From: an uncultured Clostridia bacterium | Lineage (GTDB): Bacteria; Bacillota; Clostridia; Christensenellales; DTU072 | NCBI GenBank assembly: GCA_944363505.1 | Contig: CALVUD010000001.1 | Location: forward strand, 273,633-337,632 | DNA: 64,000 bases | Direction of reading: 5' to 3' | Shown: positions 1 to 10,539 of the stretch, piece after piece | How the letters are laid out: every line of letters begins with the position of its first letter | Position numbering within the stretch: the stretch's first letter is position 1 | Position numbers and translations under genes: made by a program | The notes under the pieces: generated by a model | What the model saw: only the letters and a program-made list of their open reading frames with translations | Told to the model about the DNA's origin: nothing | Database searches by the model: none

Positions 1-65
1 TAATCGTGTGTTCTAAGGCGCATCTTTGCGTTTTTGATGGCGCTCGCTTTAAAGTCTTTATTCAT
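1..65 (-). CDS. Start of an unidentified protein, cut by the window edge
   Basis: Only the first 21 codons are present, reading MNKDFKASAIKNAKMRLRTH and onward off the left edge. The start is supported by a purine-rich ribosome binding site (GGAGAGGAG) a few bases upstream. The peptide is basic and not diagnostic of any family. It lies downstream of rpsU in the same direction, where many Firmicutes carry yqeY, but this N-terminus does not look like YqeY, so no name is given. The rpsU terminator and a weak promoter candidate separate it from rpsU. Confidence 0.6.
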   Translation of the reverse strand, partial: MNKDFKASAIKNAKMRLRTHD

Positions 66-92
66 GGTTTCTCCTCTCCGGGTACGCAAAAA

Positions 93-121
93 ATTGTAGC
101 AGAGCGCGAAAAAAATGGCTA
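93..121 (-). promoter_or_regulatory. Weak promoter candidate for the left-edge gene
   Basis: On the minus strand a -10-like TACAAT (93-98) is separated by 17 bases from a poor -35, TAGCCA (116-121). It sits between the rpsU terminator and the partial left-edge gene, where a promoter would be expected. The -35 match is only 4 of 6. Confidence 0.35.
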
Positions 122-181
122 TATATTCGCCCAAAAATCAGATTATTCGGCACGACATTCCGAATAACGACGCAATACGAC

Positions 182-213
182 AAAAAACTCCCGTTCGACG
201 AACGGGAGTTTTT
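182..213 (-). terminator. Intrinsic terminator after rpsU
   Basis: A perfect 9-bp stem, ACTCCCGTT (187-195) with AACGGGAGT (201-209), has a 5-base loop. On the minus strand it is followed by a run of six T (182-187). A T-run also follows on the plus strand (209-213), so it could act in both directions. Confidence 0.85.
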
Positions 214-228
214 CGGTAAGCGTAACGC

Positions 229-405
229 TTATTTGTAGGCGCGTTTTCTCGCGGCTTCCGCCTTTTTCTTGCGGCGGACGCTGGGCTTTTCGTAAGCCTC
301 CTTGCGACGGAGGTCTCCGATAATACCGTCGTTTGCGCACTTTTTCTTCCATCTGCGTATAGCGGAATCAAGGCTTTCGTTTTCTTTTACGATGACTGTG
401 GACAT
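229..405 (-). CDS. rpsU: 30S ribosomal protein S21
   Basis: A 58-residue basic protein that begins [20 protein letters not shown] and ends in an Arg/Lys-rich helix ([15 protein letters not shown]), the pattern and length of bacterial S21. S21 is a small-subunit protein near the mRNA exit site that assists initiation. The start follows a near-perfect Shine-Dalgarno (AAAGGAGGTGA). It has its own strong promoter (454-482) and a clear terminator (182-213), so it is probably a monocistronic unit, although read-through from the ABC transporter gene upstream is possible. The location close to dnaJ, mtaB and hinT is normal for Firmicutes. Confidence 0.95.
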   Translation of the reverse strand: MSTVIVKENESLDSAIRRWKKKCANDGIIGDLRRKEAYEKPSVRRKKKAEAARKRAYK

Positions 406-453
406 TCGGTTTCACCTCCTTTTTGTACGGATTGTTTATTTCGTTCGCATATT

Positions 454-482
454 ATAATATAACGCTTTCGTAGGAAAGTCAA
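454..482 (-). promoter_or_regulatory. Sigma-A-type promoter of rpsU
   Basis: On the minus strand TTGACT (477-482) and TATTAT (454-459) are separated by 17 bases, close to consensus. The predicted start leaves a leader of about 40 bases that ends in a strong ribosome binding site. Confidence 0.8.
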
Positions 483-488
483 ACGTTT

Positions 489-3179
489 TTATTCTATTCT
501 CAAAGCGTCCACGACATTCTTTCTCGCCGCCATCTGGCTGGGCACCAGACCGCTCAGAACGGTCAGTCCGAGACTAAGCACCACCAACAGCGCCGCGTGC
601 AAAGGATTCAGCGCCAGCAAAGACATTCCCACCGAATTGGCGAGCAGCAGGTTTACCAGCGGCACCAGCGCATACGCTATGGCTATACCCAGCACGCCCG
701 AGAACAGACCTATTATAGCCGTTTCGGCGTCGAATACGCGTGAAATATCCTTCTTCCTCGCGCCGAGGCTCCTCAGTATTCCTATCTCCCTCGTTCTTTC
801 GACGACGGAATTGCCCGTGATGATCGCTATCATTATACAGCTGACGATCAGCGAAATGCTGGCTACCGCGATAAGCACCGTCGTCATCAGATCGACCATA
901 ACGCGCATGTTATAGATAAACATTTCGGAAACGTCGAAGTATTCCATATTCCCGTGCTCGTCGTTCCACGCGTTCAGATAATCGGTGATCTGCGTCTTGC
1001 TGGCGAAATCCTTGGGATAAATATTGATATATACCGGTTCGGTGTTTACCGCGAGCGCTTTCAGCCTGGCAGTCCTTTTCAGCCCGTTCATGAAAAAGTT
1101 GATTATCTGCGACACGCCCGTTATTTCCGAGTCTTTGCCGAGTTGTCCGTTAAAATATCCGTCGTTTTTGACAACGCAGGTGGAAGAATTCGGGTTTTCG
1201 GCGAGCAAAGCTTTTTGCGTCGCGGTAACTTCGGAAGCCGCCGCCGATTCCAGAACGTGTTCGGCAAGTTCCGGAGTATAGCAAAGCGCGTTTCCGACAA
1301 AGCCCGTTCCGCCGCTTTTAAGTCTCAGCACGCCCGTTATCTTCAGCTGAACGTTGGAATTTTCTTCCCACAGCACTTCGTCGCCTACATAAGGCGCGTT
1401 CGAACTGCCGCCGTAGGTACGCGGCTGATAATAACCGCCGTCCTCGACGTATTCGTAATAAGTGTCGTTATCTATGAGCTTTATTTCGGCGGCGAACAGT
1501 TCGTCGAAAGACATCGATTCCTTATAAACGGGACTGTCTCCGTCATATACGACCGCATTGTTTTCGTCGCGTTCGTATACGTCAACGCCGAACTGCGCGA
1601 GCGCTTCGGGGCTTACCACGTTGTTGCCGTCCACGACCAAAACTATTTCGTTATACGCAGCGGGATACGTTCCGCCGATAAGGTCGTAATTGGACAACAC
1701 GAAATCCTTGTCGCCCGCAAGCTGATACCAGTTGACGGCTTCCTGACCGTTTTCCCCGAGTACCTGAGTGGCTATGCTCAAAGCGGTGGTATCCTTTGGA
1801 GTACTGCTGACGTCCTTGTAAACGAAGCCGATGCCGTCGTCGCTCAGAGTCTTAGCCAGTATATTCATTTTTGTGCCGTAATAATAGTTTATCGAGTTCG
1901 TCCAGGAGGGATCCATGGCTTTCAGATATTCGACGAACTCCGCGGAAATGTCGTTCCTGCCCACAGATTCCAGAATGGAACTCATCATTCCCGAAATATC
2001 CGCCATACCGCCGCCGGAAGACGAAGCCGTGCCGTTTAAATAGATTTCGTCCTCGTCCGGATAAGTACTGGTATTGTACTGGTAGTTTTCGAACATGTCG
2101 GTCATAACGCTGTAGTCCATCGAATATTCGTATATCCCTATCGGCACTGTGGCGAGAATGCTCGACTGCATGTTGTCCAGAACCAGATTAAAGCCGTTGG
2201 ACATTGCAAGTACCAGCGCAAGGCTTATTATTCCCACGCTCCCCGCGAAGCTCGTCAGGAACGTGCGACGTTTCTTGGTCAAAAGGTTTTTAAGCGAAAG
2301 ACTGAAAGCCGTCCTTGCTTTCATGGAAGTCGATTTGAAAGGCGTTTTCTGCCCTTTCGCCTTGATACCGAGCGCGTTCAGCGACTTGACTGCGGCGACC
2401 AGAACGTTGTTTTTCTTCGCGCCGACTTCTGCTGAAGCTTTTTCGGCGTCGGCTTCGATAGCGTCGGTTTCGCTTTCGGTTTCCACAAGTTCGGGTTCCC
2501 ATTCGAAAGGCATGGAGTCGCTTTCGACCAGACCGTCGCGGAGTTTGACGATCCTGGTGCTGTAGGTGTTTGCAAGCTCGTTGTTGTGAGTAACCATGAT
2601 GACCAGACGGTCTTTGGCGACTTCTTTCAACAGCTCCATTACCTGCACGCTGAGTTTGGAGTCCAGTGCGCCGGTGGGTTCGTCCGCAAGCACGATCTTG
2701 GGATTGTTGACGAGCGCCCTCGCTATCGCGACGCGCTGCATCTGTCCTCCGCTTATCTGCGAGGGCTTTTTCCTGAGTTCGTCGCCCATTCCCACGCGTT
2801 CCAGCGCTTCGGTCGCCATGCGGCGCCTTGCGGCTTTGTCTACGCCCGAGAGGCTCAGCGCCAGTTCGACGTTCTCGACGACCGTCAGATGCGGTATCAG
2901 GTTATAGTTTTGGAAAACGAAACCTATGGTCGCGTTTCTGTACGCGTCCCACTGTTCGGATTTAAACGATTCCGTGGAAGTGTTTCCTATTATCAGATCG
3001 CCCGTGGTATATCTGTCCAGACCGCCTATGATATTCAGCATCGTGCTTTTACCGCAGCCCGACGCGCCGATTATCGACACGAATTCGGACTCGCGGAAAG
3101 CGAGCGTCACTCCCCTCAACGCGCGGACGGTGTAATCGCCCATTTCGTAAACTTTGGTAACGTTTTTCAGTTTCAGCAT
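489..3179 (-). CDS. Fused ABC transporter: ATPase plus MacB/FtsX-type permease
   Basis: An 896-residue protein. Residues 1-230 are an ABC ATPase of the LolD/MacB class: Walker A GASGCGKST (38-46), Q-loop Q90, signature SGGQMQR (143-149) and Walker B with LADEPTGALD (164-173). An acidic linker follows. A first membrane segment lies near residue 310, then a long extracytoplasmic domain (about 340-740), then three membrane segments in a C-terminal FtsX domain containing the typical sequence REIGILRSLGA. This four-helix, one-chain layout resembles MacB, with the ATPase at the N-terminus. Such proteins do not pump across the membrane but use ATP to drive extracellular substrate movement or signalling in antimicrobial peptide resistance, lipoprotein or toxin export. 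No partner protein is adjacent, so the substrate is unknown. The start follows AAGGAG. Confidence 0.9.
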   Translation of the reverse strand: MLKLKNVTKVYEMGDYTVRALRGVTLAFRESEFVSIIGASGCGKSTMLNIIGGLDRYTTGDLIIGNTSTESFKSEQWDAYRNATIGFVFQNYNLIPHLTVVENVELALSLSGVDKAARRRMATEALERVGMGDELRKKPSQISGGQMQRVAIARALVNNPKIVLADEPTGALDSKLSVQVMELLKEVAKDRLVIMVTHNNELANTYSTRIVKLRDGLVESDSMPFEWEPELVETESETDAIEADAEKASAEVGAKKNNVLVAAVKSLNALGIKAKGQKTPFKSTSMKARTAFSLSLKNLLTKKRRTFLTSFAGSVGIISLALVLAMSNGFNLVLDNMQSSILATVPIGIYEYSMDYSVMTDMFENYQYNTSTYPDEDEIYLNGTASSSGGGMADISGMMSSILESVGRNDISAEFVEYLKAMDPSWTNSINYYYGTKMNILAKTLSDDGIGFVYKDVSSTPKDTTALSIATQVLGENGQEAVNWYQLAGDKDFVLSNYDLIGGTYPAAYNEIVLVVDGNNVVSPEALAQFGVDVYERDENNAVVYDGDSPVYKESMSFDELFAAEIKLIDNDTYYEYVEDGGYYQPRTYGGSSNAPYVGDEVLWEENSNVQLKITGVLRLKSGGTGFVGNALCYTPELAEHVLESAAASEVTATQKALLAENPNSSTCVVKNDGYFNGQLGKDSEITGVSQIINFFMNGLKRTARLKALAVNTEPVYINIYPKDFASKTQITDYLNAWNDEHGNMEYFDVSEMFIYNMRVMVDLMTTVLIAVASISLIVSCIMIAIITGNSVVERTREIGILRSLGARKKDISRVFDAETAIIGLFSGVLGIAIAYALVPLVNLLLANSVGMSLLALNPLHAALLVVLSLGLTVLSGLVPSQMAARKNVVDALRIE

Positions 3180-3233
3180 ACGTCGCTCCTTAGTATTTCA
3201 TTAGTTAAGAACCGTAATCGGAAAAAAGACGGA

Positions 3234-3575
3234 TCAACCCATTTTTTCGCTGAGTTTTTCGCCTCCGAGAATGTGGATATGCAGATGTTTTACGGACTGA
3301 CAACCGTCGTCTCCCTTGTTGGAAACTATTCTGAACCCGCCGCCGAGTCCCAGTTCGTCGACGAGCGAAGCCAGTTTGGCGAACATGTTTCCTAATGCCG
3401 AAGGATCTTTCGACGCCATGTCGGCGATGTCGGAATAATGCTTTTTGGGCATCATCAGATAATGTTTTTTCGCCTGCGGACTGATGTCCAAAATTATAAG
3501 TAAATCGTCGTCCTCGTAAACCTTTGTCGAAGGGATATCGCCCGCTATGATTTTACAGAAAATGCAATCGTTCAT
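3234..3575 (-). CDS. hinT: HIT-family purine nucleoside phosphoramidase
   Basis: A 113-residue histidine-triad protein. The catalytic triad is HLHIH (97-101) followed by ILGG, and Cys4/Cys7 (CIFC) match the zinc-binding pair of many HinT proteins. The family hydrolyses AMP-lysine and other nucleoside phosphoramidates; the cellular substrate is generally unsettled. The length is normal. The start codon overlaps the stop of the prmA-mtaB gene (ATGA), so it is translationally coupled. hinT next to mtaB is a common Firmicutes arrangement. Confidence 0.93.
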   Translation of the reverse strand: MNDCIFCKIIAGDIPSTKVYEDDDLLIILDISPQAKKHYLMMPKKHYSDIADMASKDPSALGNMFAKLASLVDELGLGGGFRIVSNKGDDGCQSVKHLHIHILGGEKLSEKMG

Positions 3576-5725
3576 TTTATCGGTTCTCCTTTAAGCCCGT
3601 CTTTATATAAGGCGGTCGGGTTAATTATACCATACTCGGTATCCGTTTCAACATAAAATTTGACATAGTATTCGCTGTACCCCGTTCTGAAACCGTCCTC
3701 TGACGTTTCGAACAGCACGTTTTGAGGCACGTTCGACATTTTTTCCAGATATTCGCGGCGAAGTTCGTCGCGTTTCGTCCGCAACCGCTTTTCCCTCTCG
3801 ACCTTTACGGAATCGGCTACTTTTTTCATTCTGTAAGCCGCCGTTCCCTCCCTTGCGGAAAACGGGAAAATATGAATATCGGAAAACGCCGCTTTGTCGG
3901 CAAGCGACAGCGTGTCCGAAAAATCGGCTTCGGTTTCCCCGGGAAATCCGACTATTATGTCGGTAGTTACCGAAGCGAGCGGAAAGTATTTGCGGATCAG
4001 AGTTATTTTATCCAGATATTTTTCGGCGGTATAACGCCTGTTCATGGCTTTCAGCACCCTGTCCGAGCCGCTCTGAAGCGACAAATGGAAATGCGGACAG
4101 AACTTTTTCAACGCTTTCAGCGCCTCCAGAAGTTCCTCGTCTACGCCCTCGGCATAGAACGACCCCAGCCTCAACCTGACGTCGGTATCCGCTACCGCGC
4201 GCATAAGTTCGGCAAGACTTTCGCCGCGCTCCCGCCCGAAAGCGGAAAGATTTATCCCCGTTACGACTATCTCGCGGGTAAAGGCGGAAAGCCTGTTTAT
4301 TTCATTTGCCGCGTCGGCAACGCCGCGGCTTCTCGCTCTCCCTCTAAGATACGGTATCACGCAGTACGAACAGAAATTGTCGCAACCGTCCTCGATCTTC
4401 ACCAAAGCGCGTGTTCTGGTGCTTAAAGGCAAAAATTCGGGTTCTTCAAATTCGGTTTTCGGATAAAACACCGATTTTTGTCCCGCTTCGTTCACGGCGT
4501 CTGCGGACAGGTATTTCCCGCCGGTTCCGGAGAGGTATTTCACGCCCTTGGACATATAGAACGCGGGATTTTTTTCGGCGGCGCAACCCAATATATAGAC
4601 ATTTGCCGCCGGGTTGCGTTTAAGACATCTGGAAATGATCTGCCTGGATTTTCTCTCCGCTTCCGCGGTTACGGCGCAGGTATTGATAAAATAGCAGTCT
4701 GCGTAACCGAGGCTCTCCGTAACCGAAAAACCTTTATCGTAAAGTTTTGCCGAAAGCACGTCGCATTCGTACTGATTGGTTTTACAACCGAGATTGAAAA
4801 CCGCGGCGCGCGGCTTCAGTCTCATTTTAAATGCGGTCCACTCGCCTTCGTCCGCGCGTTCCTCGAGTTCGGCGCCCTCCGCCGAATAAGCGTTCAAAAC
4901 TTCCTCCGCTCTCGAATTCAAAATACCCGAAAGCACCAGCTTTGCGTTCGGTTCGGCAACGACGCGGACGGCAGGCAGAAGCCTAAGCAAAATATCGGCG
5001 GTCAGGTTCGCAAGTAAAAGATCGGCTTTCTCGGAAATGCCCTCGGCGAGGTTTCCGAGGCGAATTTCGGTGAAATCGGCGACTCCGTTCAGCTCTGCTG
5101 AGTCCTTTGCCGCCGAGACGGCTTCGGGATCGAAGTCGGTCATCAGTACGCTTTTCGCGCCCGATTTCGCGGCGGCTATTCCCAGTACGCCGCTACCCGT
5201 GCCGATGTCGATAACTTTTTTAGAGGCGGTTTCTCCGCTCATCAGCTTTAACGCGAGCCTTGTGGAAGCGTGCTCTCCCGTTCCGAAAGCGGTGGCGGGA
5301 TTTATATATATCAAAGTACCGCCGTTTGACTCGTATTCGTCCTTAAGCCATACGGGTACCAGTTCGTAATCACCCGCCGAGACGGGCTTGTGGAATTTTT
5401 TCCAGCCGTTTTCCCAGTCGTCGTCCGCGCCGCCCGACACGCCGAAATCGAAAAAAGAAAGCGAGGGATAAGCCGATAAAGCCTCCCTCACCGCTTTTTC
5501 CGCATCCGAAGCGGAACAGTCCGTAAAAATTCCTTTTACTTCGACGTAGCCGTCGTCCGACACCACCGAGTCGTCCACATAGTCCCAGTTCATCGGATCC
5601 CTGAGCACGTCTCTGACGTCGTCCGCGTCCTTGATCTCGACGCCCGAGGCTCCGGCAGTCCACATCGCGTCGGAGGCAAGCTCCTGACTGTCGGCGTCGG
5701 TTTTCAGCTTGATTTCAAAAAACAT
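3572..5725 (-). CDS. prmA-mtaB: Fused L11 methyltransferase (PrmA) and tRNA methylthiotransferase (MtaB)
   Basis: One 717-residue reading frame with two complete enzymes. Residues 1-300 are PrmA: an N-terminal substrate-binding domain, then a class I methyltransferase fold with NPATAFGTGEH (142-151) and VIDIGTGSGVLG (171-182); it trimethylates ribosomal protein L11. Residues 301-717 are MtaB, which converts t6A37 of tRNA to ms2t6A: cluster cysteines C314, C350 and C381, radical-SAM CxxxCxxC C448/C452/C455, and a C-terminal TRAM-like stretch. The junction is at Met301 (codon 4823-4825), exactly where a free-standing MtaB would start, with no stop codon before it. An internal start there is possible but has only a poor ribosome binding site. 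In other Firmicutes rsmE normally sits between the two genes; it is absent here. It follows dnaJ by one base. Confidence 0.9.
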   Translation of the reverse strand: MFFEIKLKTDADSQELASDAMWTAGASGVEIKDADDVRDVLRDPMNWDYVDDSVVSDDGYVEVKGIFTDCSASDAEKAVREALSAYPSLSFFDFGVSGGADDDWENGWKKFHKPVSAGDYELVPVWLKDEYESNGGTLIYINPATAFGTGEHASTRLALKLMSGETASKKVIDIGTGSGVLGIAAAKSGAKSVLMTDFDPEAVSAAKDSAELNGVADFTEIRLGNLAEGISEKADLLLANLTADILLRLLPAVRVVAEPNAKLVLSGILNSRAEEVLNAYSAEGAELEERADEGEWTAFKMRLKPRAAVFNLGCKTNQYECDVLSAKLYDKGFSVTESLGYADCYFINTCAVTAEAERKSRQIISRCLKRNPAANVYILGCAAEKNPAFYMSKGVKYLSGTGGKYLSADAVNEAGQKSVFYPKTEFEEPEFLPLSTRTRALVKIEDGCDNFCSYCVIPYLRGRARSRGVADAANEINRLSAFTREIVVTGINLSAFGRERGESLAELMRAVADTDVRLRLGSFYAEGVDEELLEALKALKKFCPHFHLSLQSGSDRVLKAMNRRYTAEKYLDKITLIRKYFPLASVTTDIIVGFPGETEADFSDTLSLADKAAFSDIHIFPFSAREGTAAYRMKKVADSVKVEREKRLRTKRDELRREYLEKMSNVPQNVLFETSEDGFRTGYSEYYVKFYVETDTEYGIINPTALYKDGLKGEPIK

Positions 5726-5726
5726 T

Positions 5727-6884
5727 CTAATCCAGACTCTTCAGTTTCTTTTTGTACTTTTCTACCTCGTCGTACTGCGCGGTACGGTCGAGTTCCTCGA
5801 AATATTCGCGCATTTCCCTCCTCTGTTTCAGCGAAAGGTTCTTGGGCACGTCTATTTTGACGGTGATCAGAATGTCGCCGTAGGCGTTGCGCCTTAAATC
5901 CTTGACGCCCTTGCCTTTCACCTTGAACAGAGTGCCGTTTTTGGTGCCCGCGGGAATTTCTATGTTGACGGGCTTGTCGAGCGTGGGAATTTCGACGGTG
6001 GCGCCGAATACCGCCTGCGACAGCGTTATAGGCATGTCGAAAAGCAGGTCGTTTCCTCTCCGCGTGAAAAGCGGATGCGGCTTGACCCTGAATACCAGGA
6101 TCATGTTTCCGTTAGGTCCGCCGTTATAGCCCGCGTTGCCTTCGTATTGCTGGGTGAGCATCTGTCCGTTGTCCACGCCCGCGGGAATGTTGATGGTAAC
6201 CTTCCTTTGCTTTCTGACTCTGCCCTTTCCCTTACAGTCGGGACAAGACTCCATTATTATTTTGCCGGTGCCTCCGCACATGTCGCACACGCGTTCCGTT
6301 TGCATCACGCCGAGCATGGTGCGTTGTTGAACGACCACCCTGCCTCTGCCGCCGCATTTAGTACATACCTTGACGGACGACGCGTCCCTGGCGCCCGTAC
6401 CGTTACAGGTCGGACATTTTTCGATACGCGAATAAACGACTTCCTTCTTTACGCCGAAACAGGCTTCCTTGAAAGTAAGCACCATTTCGATTTCGATGTC
6501 GTCGCCCTGTCTAGCGACGTTAGCGCTCCTGCCGGACGAGGTGCCCCCGCCCGAAAAAGCGCTGAAAATGTCGCTGAAAATATCGCTGAATCCGCCGAAT
6601 CCGCCTCCCGAGCCGCCGAACGGATTAAATCCCGCTCCGCCGCCCATAGGACCGTCTTCGCTGCCGTACTGGTCGAACGCCGCCTTTTTCTGGGGATCGG
6701 ACAACACGTCGTAAGCGTACTGTATTTCCTTGAATTTGGCTTCGGCTTTCTTCTTTTCTTCCTCCGACGCCGTCGCGTATACGTCGGGATGATATTTTTT
6801 GGCAAGACGACGATACGCGGACTTTATTTCGTCCGCGCTCGCATTTTTGTCTACGCCTAAAATTTCGTAATAATTTTTTGCCAT
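5727..6884 (-). CDS. dnaJ: Chaperone DnaJ
   Basis: 385 residues with the full DnaJ layout: J domain with HPD at 32-34, a Gly/Phe-rich segment (about 75-120), four CxxCxGxG zinc repeats (CPTCNGTG, CTKCGGRG, CDMCGGTG, CPDCKGKG; about 152-215) and the C-terminal substrate-binding domains. It stimulates DnaK ATPase activity and delivers unfolded clients. It lies five bases downstream of dnaK in the HrcA-controlled operon and one base upstream of prmA-mtaB. Confidence 0.97.
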   Translation of the reverse strand: MAKNYYEILGVDKNASADEIKSAYRRLAKKYHPDVYATASEEEKKKAEAKFKEIQYAYDVLSDPQKKAAFDQYGSEDGPMGGGAGFNPFGGSGGGFGGFSDIFSDIFSAFSGGGTSSGRSANVARQGDDIEIEMVLTFKEACFGVKKEVVYSRIEKCPTCNGTGARDASSVKVCTKCGGRGRVVVQQRTMLGVMQTERVCDMCGGTGKIIMESCPDCKGKGRVRKQRKVTINIPAGVDNGQMLTQQYEGNAGYNGGPNGNMILVFRVKPHPLFTRRGNDLLFDMPITLSQAVFGATVEIPTLDKPVNIEIPAGTKNGTLFKVKGKGVKDLRRNAYGDILITVKIDVPKNLSLKQRREMREYFEELDRTAQYDEVEKYKKKLKSLD

Positions 6885-6889
6885 TTATC

Positions 6890-8713
<1,824 letters not shown>

Positions 8714-8755
8714 ATTTTCATCTCCTTTTAATATCTTATTTATTTGAAACGCACG

Positions 8756-8776
8756 ATATCCTTATATTAGGAATAT
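8756..8776. other. Short inverted repeat between grpE and dnaK
   Basis: An imperfect palindrome, ATATCCT with AGGAATAT around a 6-base AT-rich loop, in the only sizeable gap of the heat-shock operon. It has no T-run, so it is not an intrinsic terminator. It could be an mRNA-processing or stabilising hairpin, but nothing further supports this. Confidence 0.4.
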
Positions 8777-8779
8777 GCG

Positions 8780-9343
8780 TCAGTTTGCCACTTTTACCAT
8801 CGCGTAACGGATTATCCGTCCCGCGCGTTTATATCCTTTTCTGACGACTTCGACCACTTTGCCGGCGTTTTCCGGATCTTCTACCTGCATCACCGCGTTG
8901 TGATACGCGGGATCGAAATCCTGTCCGAGCGCCTCTATCTCCTCGACGCCGTATTTGGAAAACAGATCCTTGAACTGTTTTTCGATAAGTTTTACGCCTT
9001 TCAGCGTGGCTTCGTCGCAGATCATGCCTATAGCTATGTCCACCGCGTCAAGTACGGGCAGGAACGCTTCCAGAACGTCGTCCGCGCCGTCCGCTCTCGC
9101 GTTCTTGACGGCGTCCGCGGTACGCTTGCGGTAGTTGTCGAACTCCGCCTGTACGCGTTGCAGCGTGTCTTTGTATTCGTCTATCTTCTGCTGAGCGAGC
9201 GCTATGAGGTCGGGTTCGGAGTCCTCCTCGCAGGCTGTCTTATCGGGAATTTCTTCCGTCCCGGGCGCCGCGGGAACGGGTTCCACGACGGTTTCTTCGC
9301 TTTCCGGAACGCTCTTGTTTTCTTTGTCTTTATCTTTACTCAT
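8780..9343 (-). CDS. grpE: Nucleotide exchange factor GrpE
   Basis: 187 residues: an acidic, disordered N-terminus (about 1-45), a long coiled-coil helix around the motif LQRVQAEFDNYRKRT (about 58-72), and the C-terminal beta domain containing YGVEEI and the HNAVM segment. GrpE releases ADP from DnaK. It overlaps the end of hrcA by 8 bases, and dnaK follows after 66 bases. Confidence 0.95.
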   Translation of the reverse strand: MSKDKDKENKSVPESEETVVEPVPAAPGTEEIPDKTACEEDSEPDLIALAQQKIDEYKDTLQRVQAEFDNYRKRTADAVKNARADGADDVLEAFLPVLDAVDIAIGMICDEATLKGVKLIEKQFKDLFSKYGVEEIEALGQDFDPAYHNAVMQVEDPENAGKVVEVVRKGYKRAGRIIRYAMVKVAN

Positions 9344-10376
9344 CGTTGTCTCCTTTTTTGTCTTCGCGCCCCCTGACGGCGTTCAGAGTCTTGCCGATAT
9401 AGCTTAAAACCGACATGACCTTGCTGTAATCCATTCTCTCGGGACCTATCACGCCCGCCGAACCGATCTCTCTGCCGTTGACTTTGTATTTGGCGCTGAT
9501 GACCGCGCATTTTTCCATACCCTGGGTCTCGTCCTTGCCTATTTTAACGCTGAACTCGATGTCGTCTGCGGAATCGATAAGCGCGCCAACGAGGCTTTTA
9601 TTGTCGATGATGCTCAAAAACTTCTTCGCGCTGCCGATATCGGCTTCGGGATAATCCAGCATCTTGCTTTCTCCCTCCATGAACACCGATTCGTCGGTAA
9701 CGGAGCTGTAAGCCTGAAGCATCGCAACGACGTTGTCGAACAGTTCTTTGAATTCGTTCAGTTCGCGGTCGACGGAGTTCATCGCGTCTTCGAGTTCCGA
9801 CACGCGTCTGCCACCGAAAATCTTGTTCAGCATCAGCGCCGCGCTGGAAATGAATTCTTCGTCGACGACGTTCCTTAGCGAAATTACCTTGTCGCGGATG
9901 ATCCCCGAATCGGTTATGATTATCACCAAAGCCGAATGAGAATCAAGTCCTACGAGTTTAATTTCCTTGATCTCCACGCCGTCCACGTTCTGTAAAACGA
10001 TGACGGAAGTGTAATTGGTAACGTCGCTTATGACCTTTGCAGTGGTTCTGACTATATCCTCGACGGCGTTGAACTTCGCCGCGAAAGACGCGTCTATCAG
10101 CTGGACTTCGCGCTTTTGCAGCGGCTTACGGTTGACAAAGTATTCGACATAGTATTTGTATGCCTTTGGAGTAGGACTCCTGCCCGCGGAAGTGTGCGGT
10201 TGAGCCAGAAATCCCATATCCGTCAGCGCCGCAAGTTCAGCCCTGATCGTCGCGGAACTGATGGCAGAAAAGTATTTCCCGTGCAGATCGCCGCTGGAAA
10301 CCTCCTTCGCTTCGCGGATATATTCCTCGACGACGGCTTTCAGAATATTGTGCTTTCTTTCAGACAATCTTTCCAT
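9336..10376 (-). CDS. hrcA: Heat-inducible transcription repressor HrcA
   Basis: 346 residues with the HrcA start LSERKHNILKAVVEEYI, an N-terminal winged helix (SSATIRAELAALTDMGFL, then HTSAGRSPT) and the C-terminal HrcA domain. HrcA represses heat-shock operons by binding CIRCE and depends on GroEL for activity. The operon promoter just upstream is overlapped by a CIRCE-like operator, so hrcA-grpE-dnaK-dnaJ is autoregulated. Confidence 0.96.
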   Translation of the reverse strand: MERLSERKHNILKAVVEEYIREAKEVSSGDLHGKYFSAISSATIRAELAALTDMGFLAQPHTSAGRSPTPKAYKYYVEYFVNRKPLQKREVQLIDASFAAKFNAVEDIVRTTAKVISDVTNYTSVIVLQNVDGVEIKEIKLVGLDSHSALVIIITDSGIIRDKVISLRNVVDEEFISSAALMLNKIFGGRRVSELEDAMNSVDRELNEFKELFDNVVAMLQAYSSVTDESVFMEGESKMLDYPEADIGSAKKFLSIIDNKSLVGALIDSADDIEFSVKIGKDETQGMEKCAVISAKYKVNGREIGSAGVIGPERMDYSKVMSVLSYIGKTLNAVRGREDKKGDNDE

Positions 10377-10418
10377 CGTTTACCTTGTCGCACGTTTGGC
10401 AATGCGATAATCCATTTG

Positions 10419-10445
10419 TTAGCAATCACCCTTTTCGACTGCTAA
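10419..10445. promoter_or_regulatory. CIRCE operator for HrcA
   Basis: TTAGCAATC, nine bases, GACTGCTAA. This matches the CIRCE consensus TTAGCACTC-N9-GAGTGCTAA with one change in each half. It begins at the predicted transcription start and lies in the 5' leader of hrcA, the standard CIRCE position. Confidence 0.85.
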
Positions 10446-10449
10446 GAGT

Positions 10450-10478
10450 ATTATATTCGTTATTATATCCCTTGTCAA
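10450..10478 (-). promoter_or_regulatory. Consensus promoter of the hrcA-grpE-dnaK-dnaJ operon
   Basis: On the minus strand TTGACA (10473-10478) and TATAAT (10450-10455) are both perfect and 17 bases apart. The CIRCE element follows directly, so repressor binding would block initiation. Confidence 0.92.
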
Positions 10479-10539
10479 CAAATTGATAAAACTTTTTCGT
10501 TAAATTTTTTTCCGCCGGGAAGATAGGGAAAGAAAACGC

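Noticed and set aside
1..65. Left-edge gene as yqeY
   Set aside because: The position after rpsU fits, but the first 21 residues do not resemble YqeY, so no name was assigned.
954..2039. Long plus-strand open frame opposite the ABC transporter
   Set aside because: It is antisense to a clear gene, has no recognisable motif and shows the composition of a reverse-strand shadow. Similar open frames occur opposite dnaK, topA and others.
10479..10539. Terminator after hemW
   Set aside because: There are A/T runs but no stable stem; the segment mainly forms the region upstream of the hrcA promoter.
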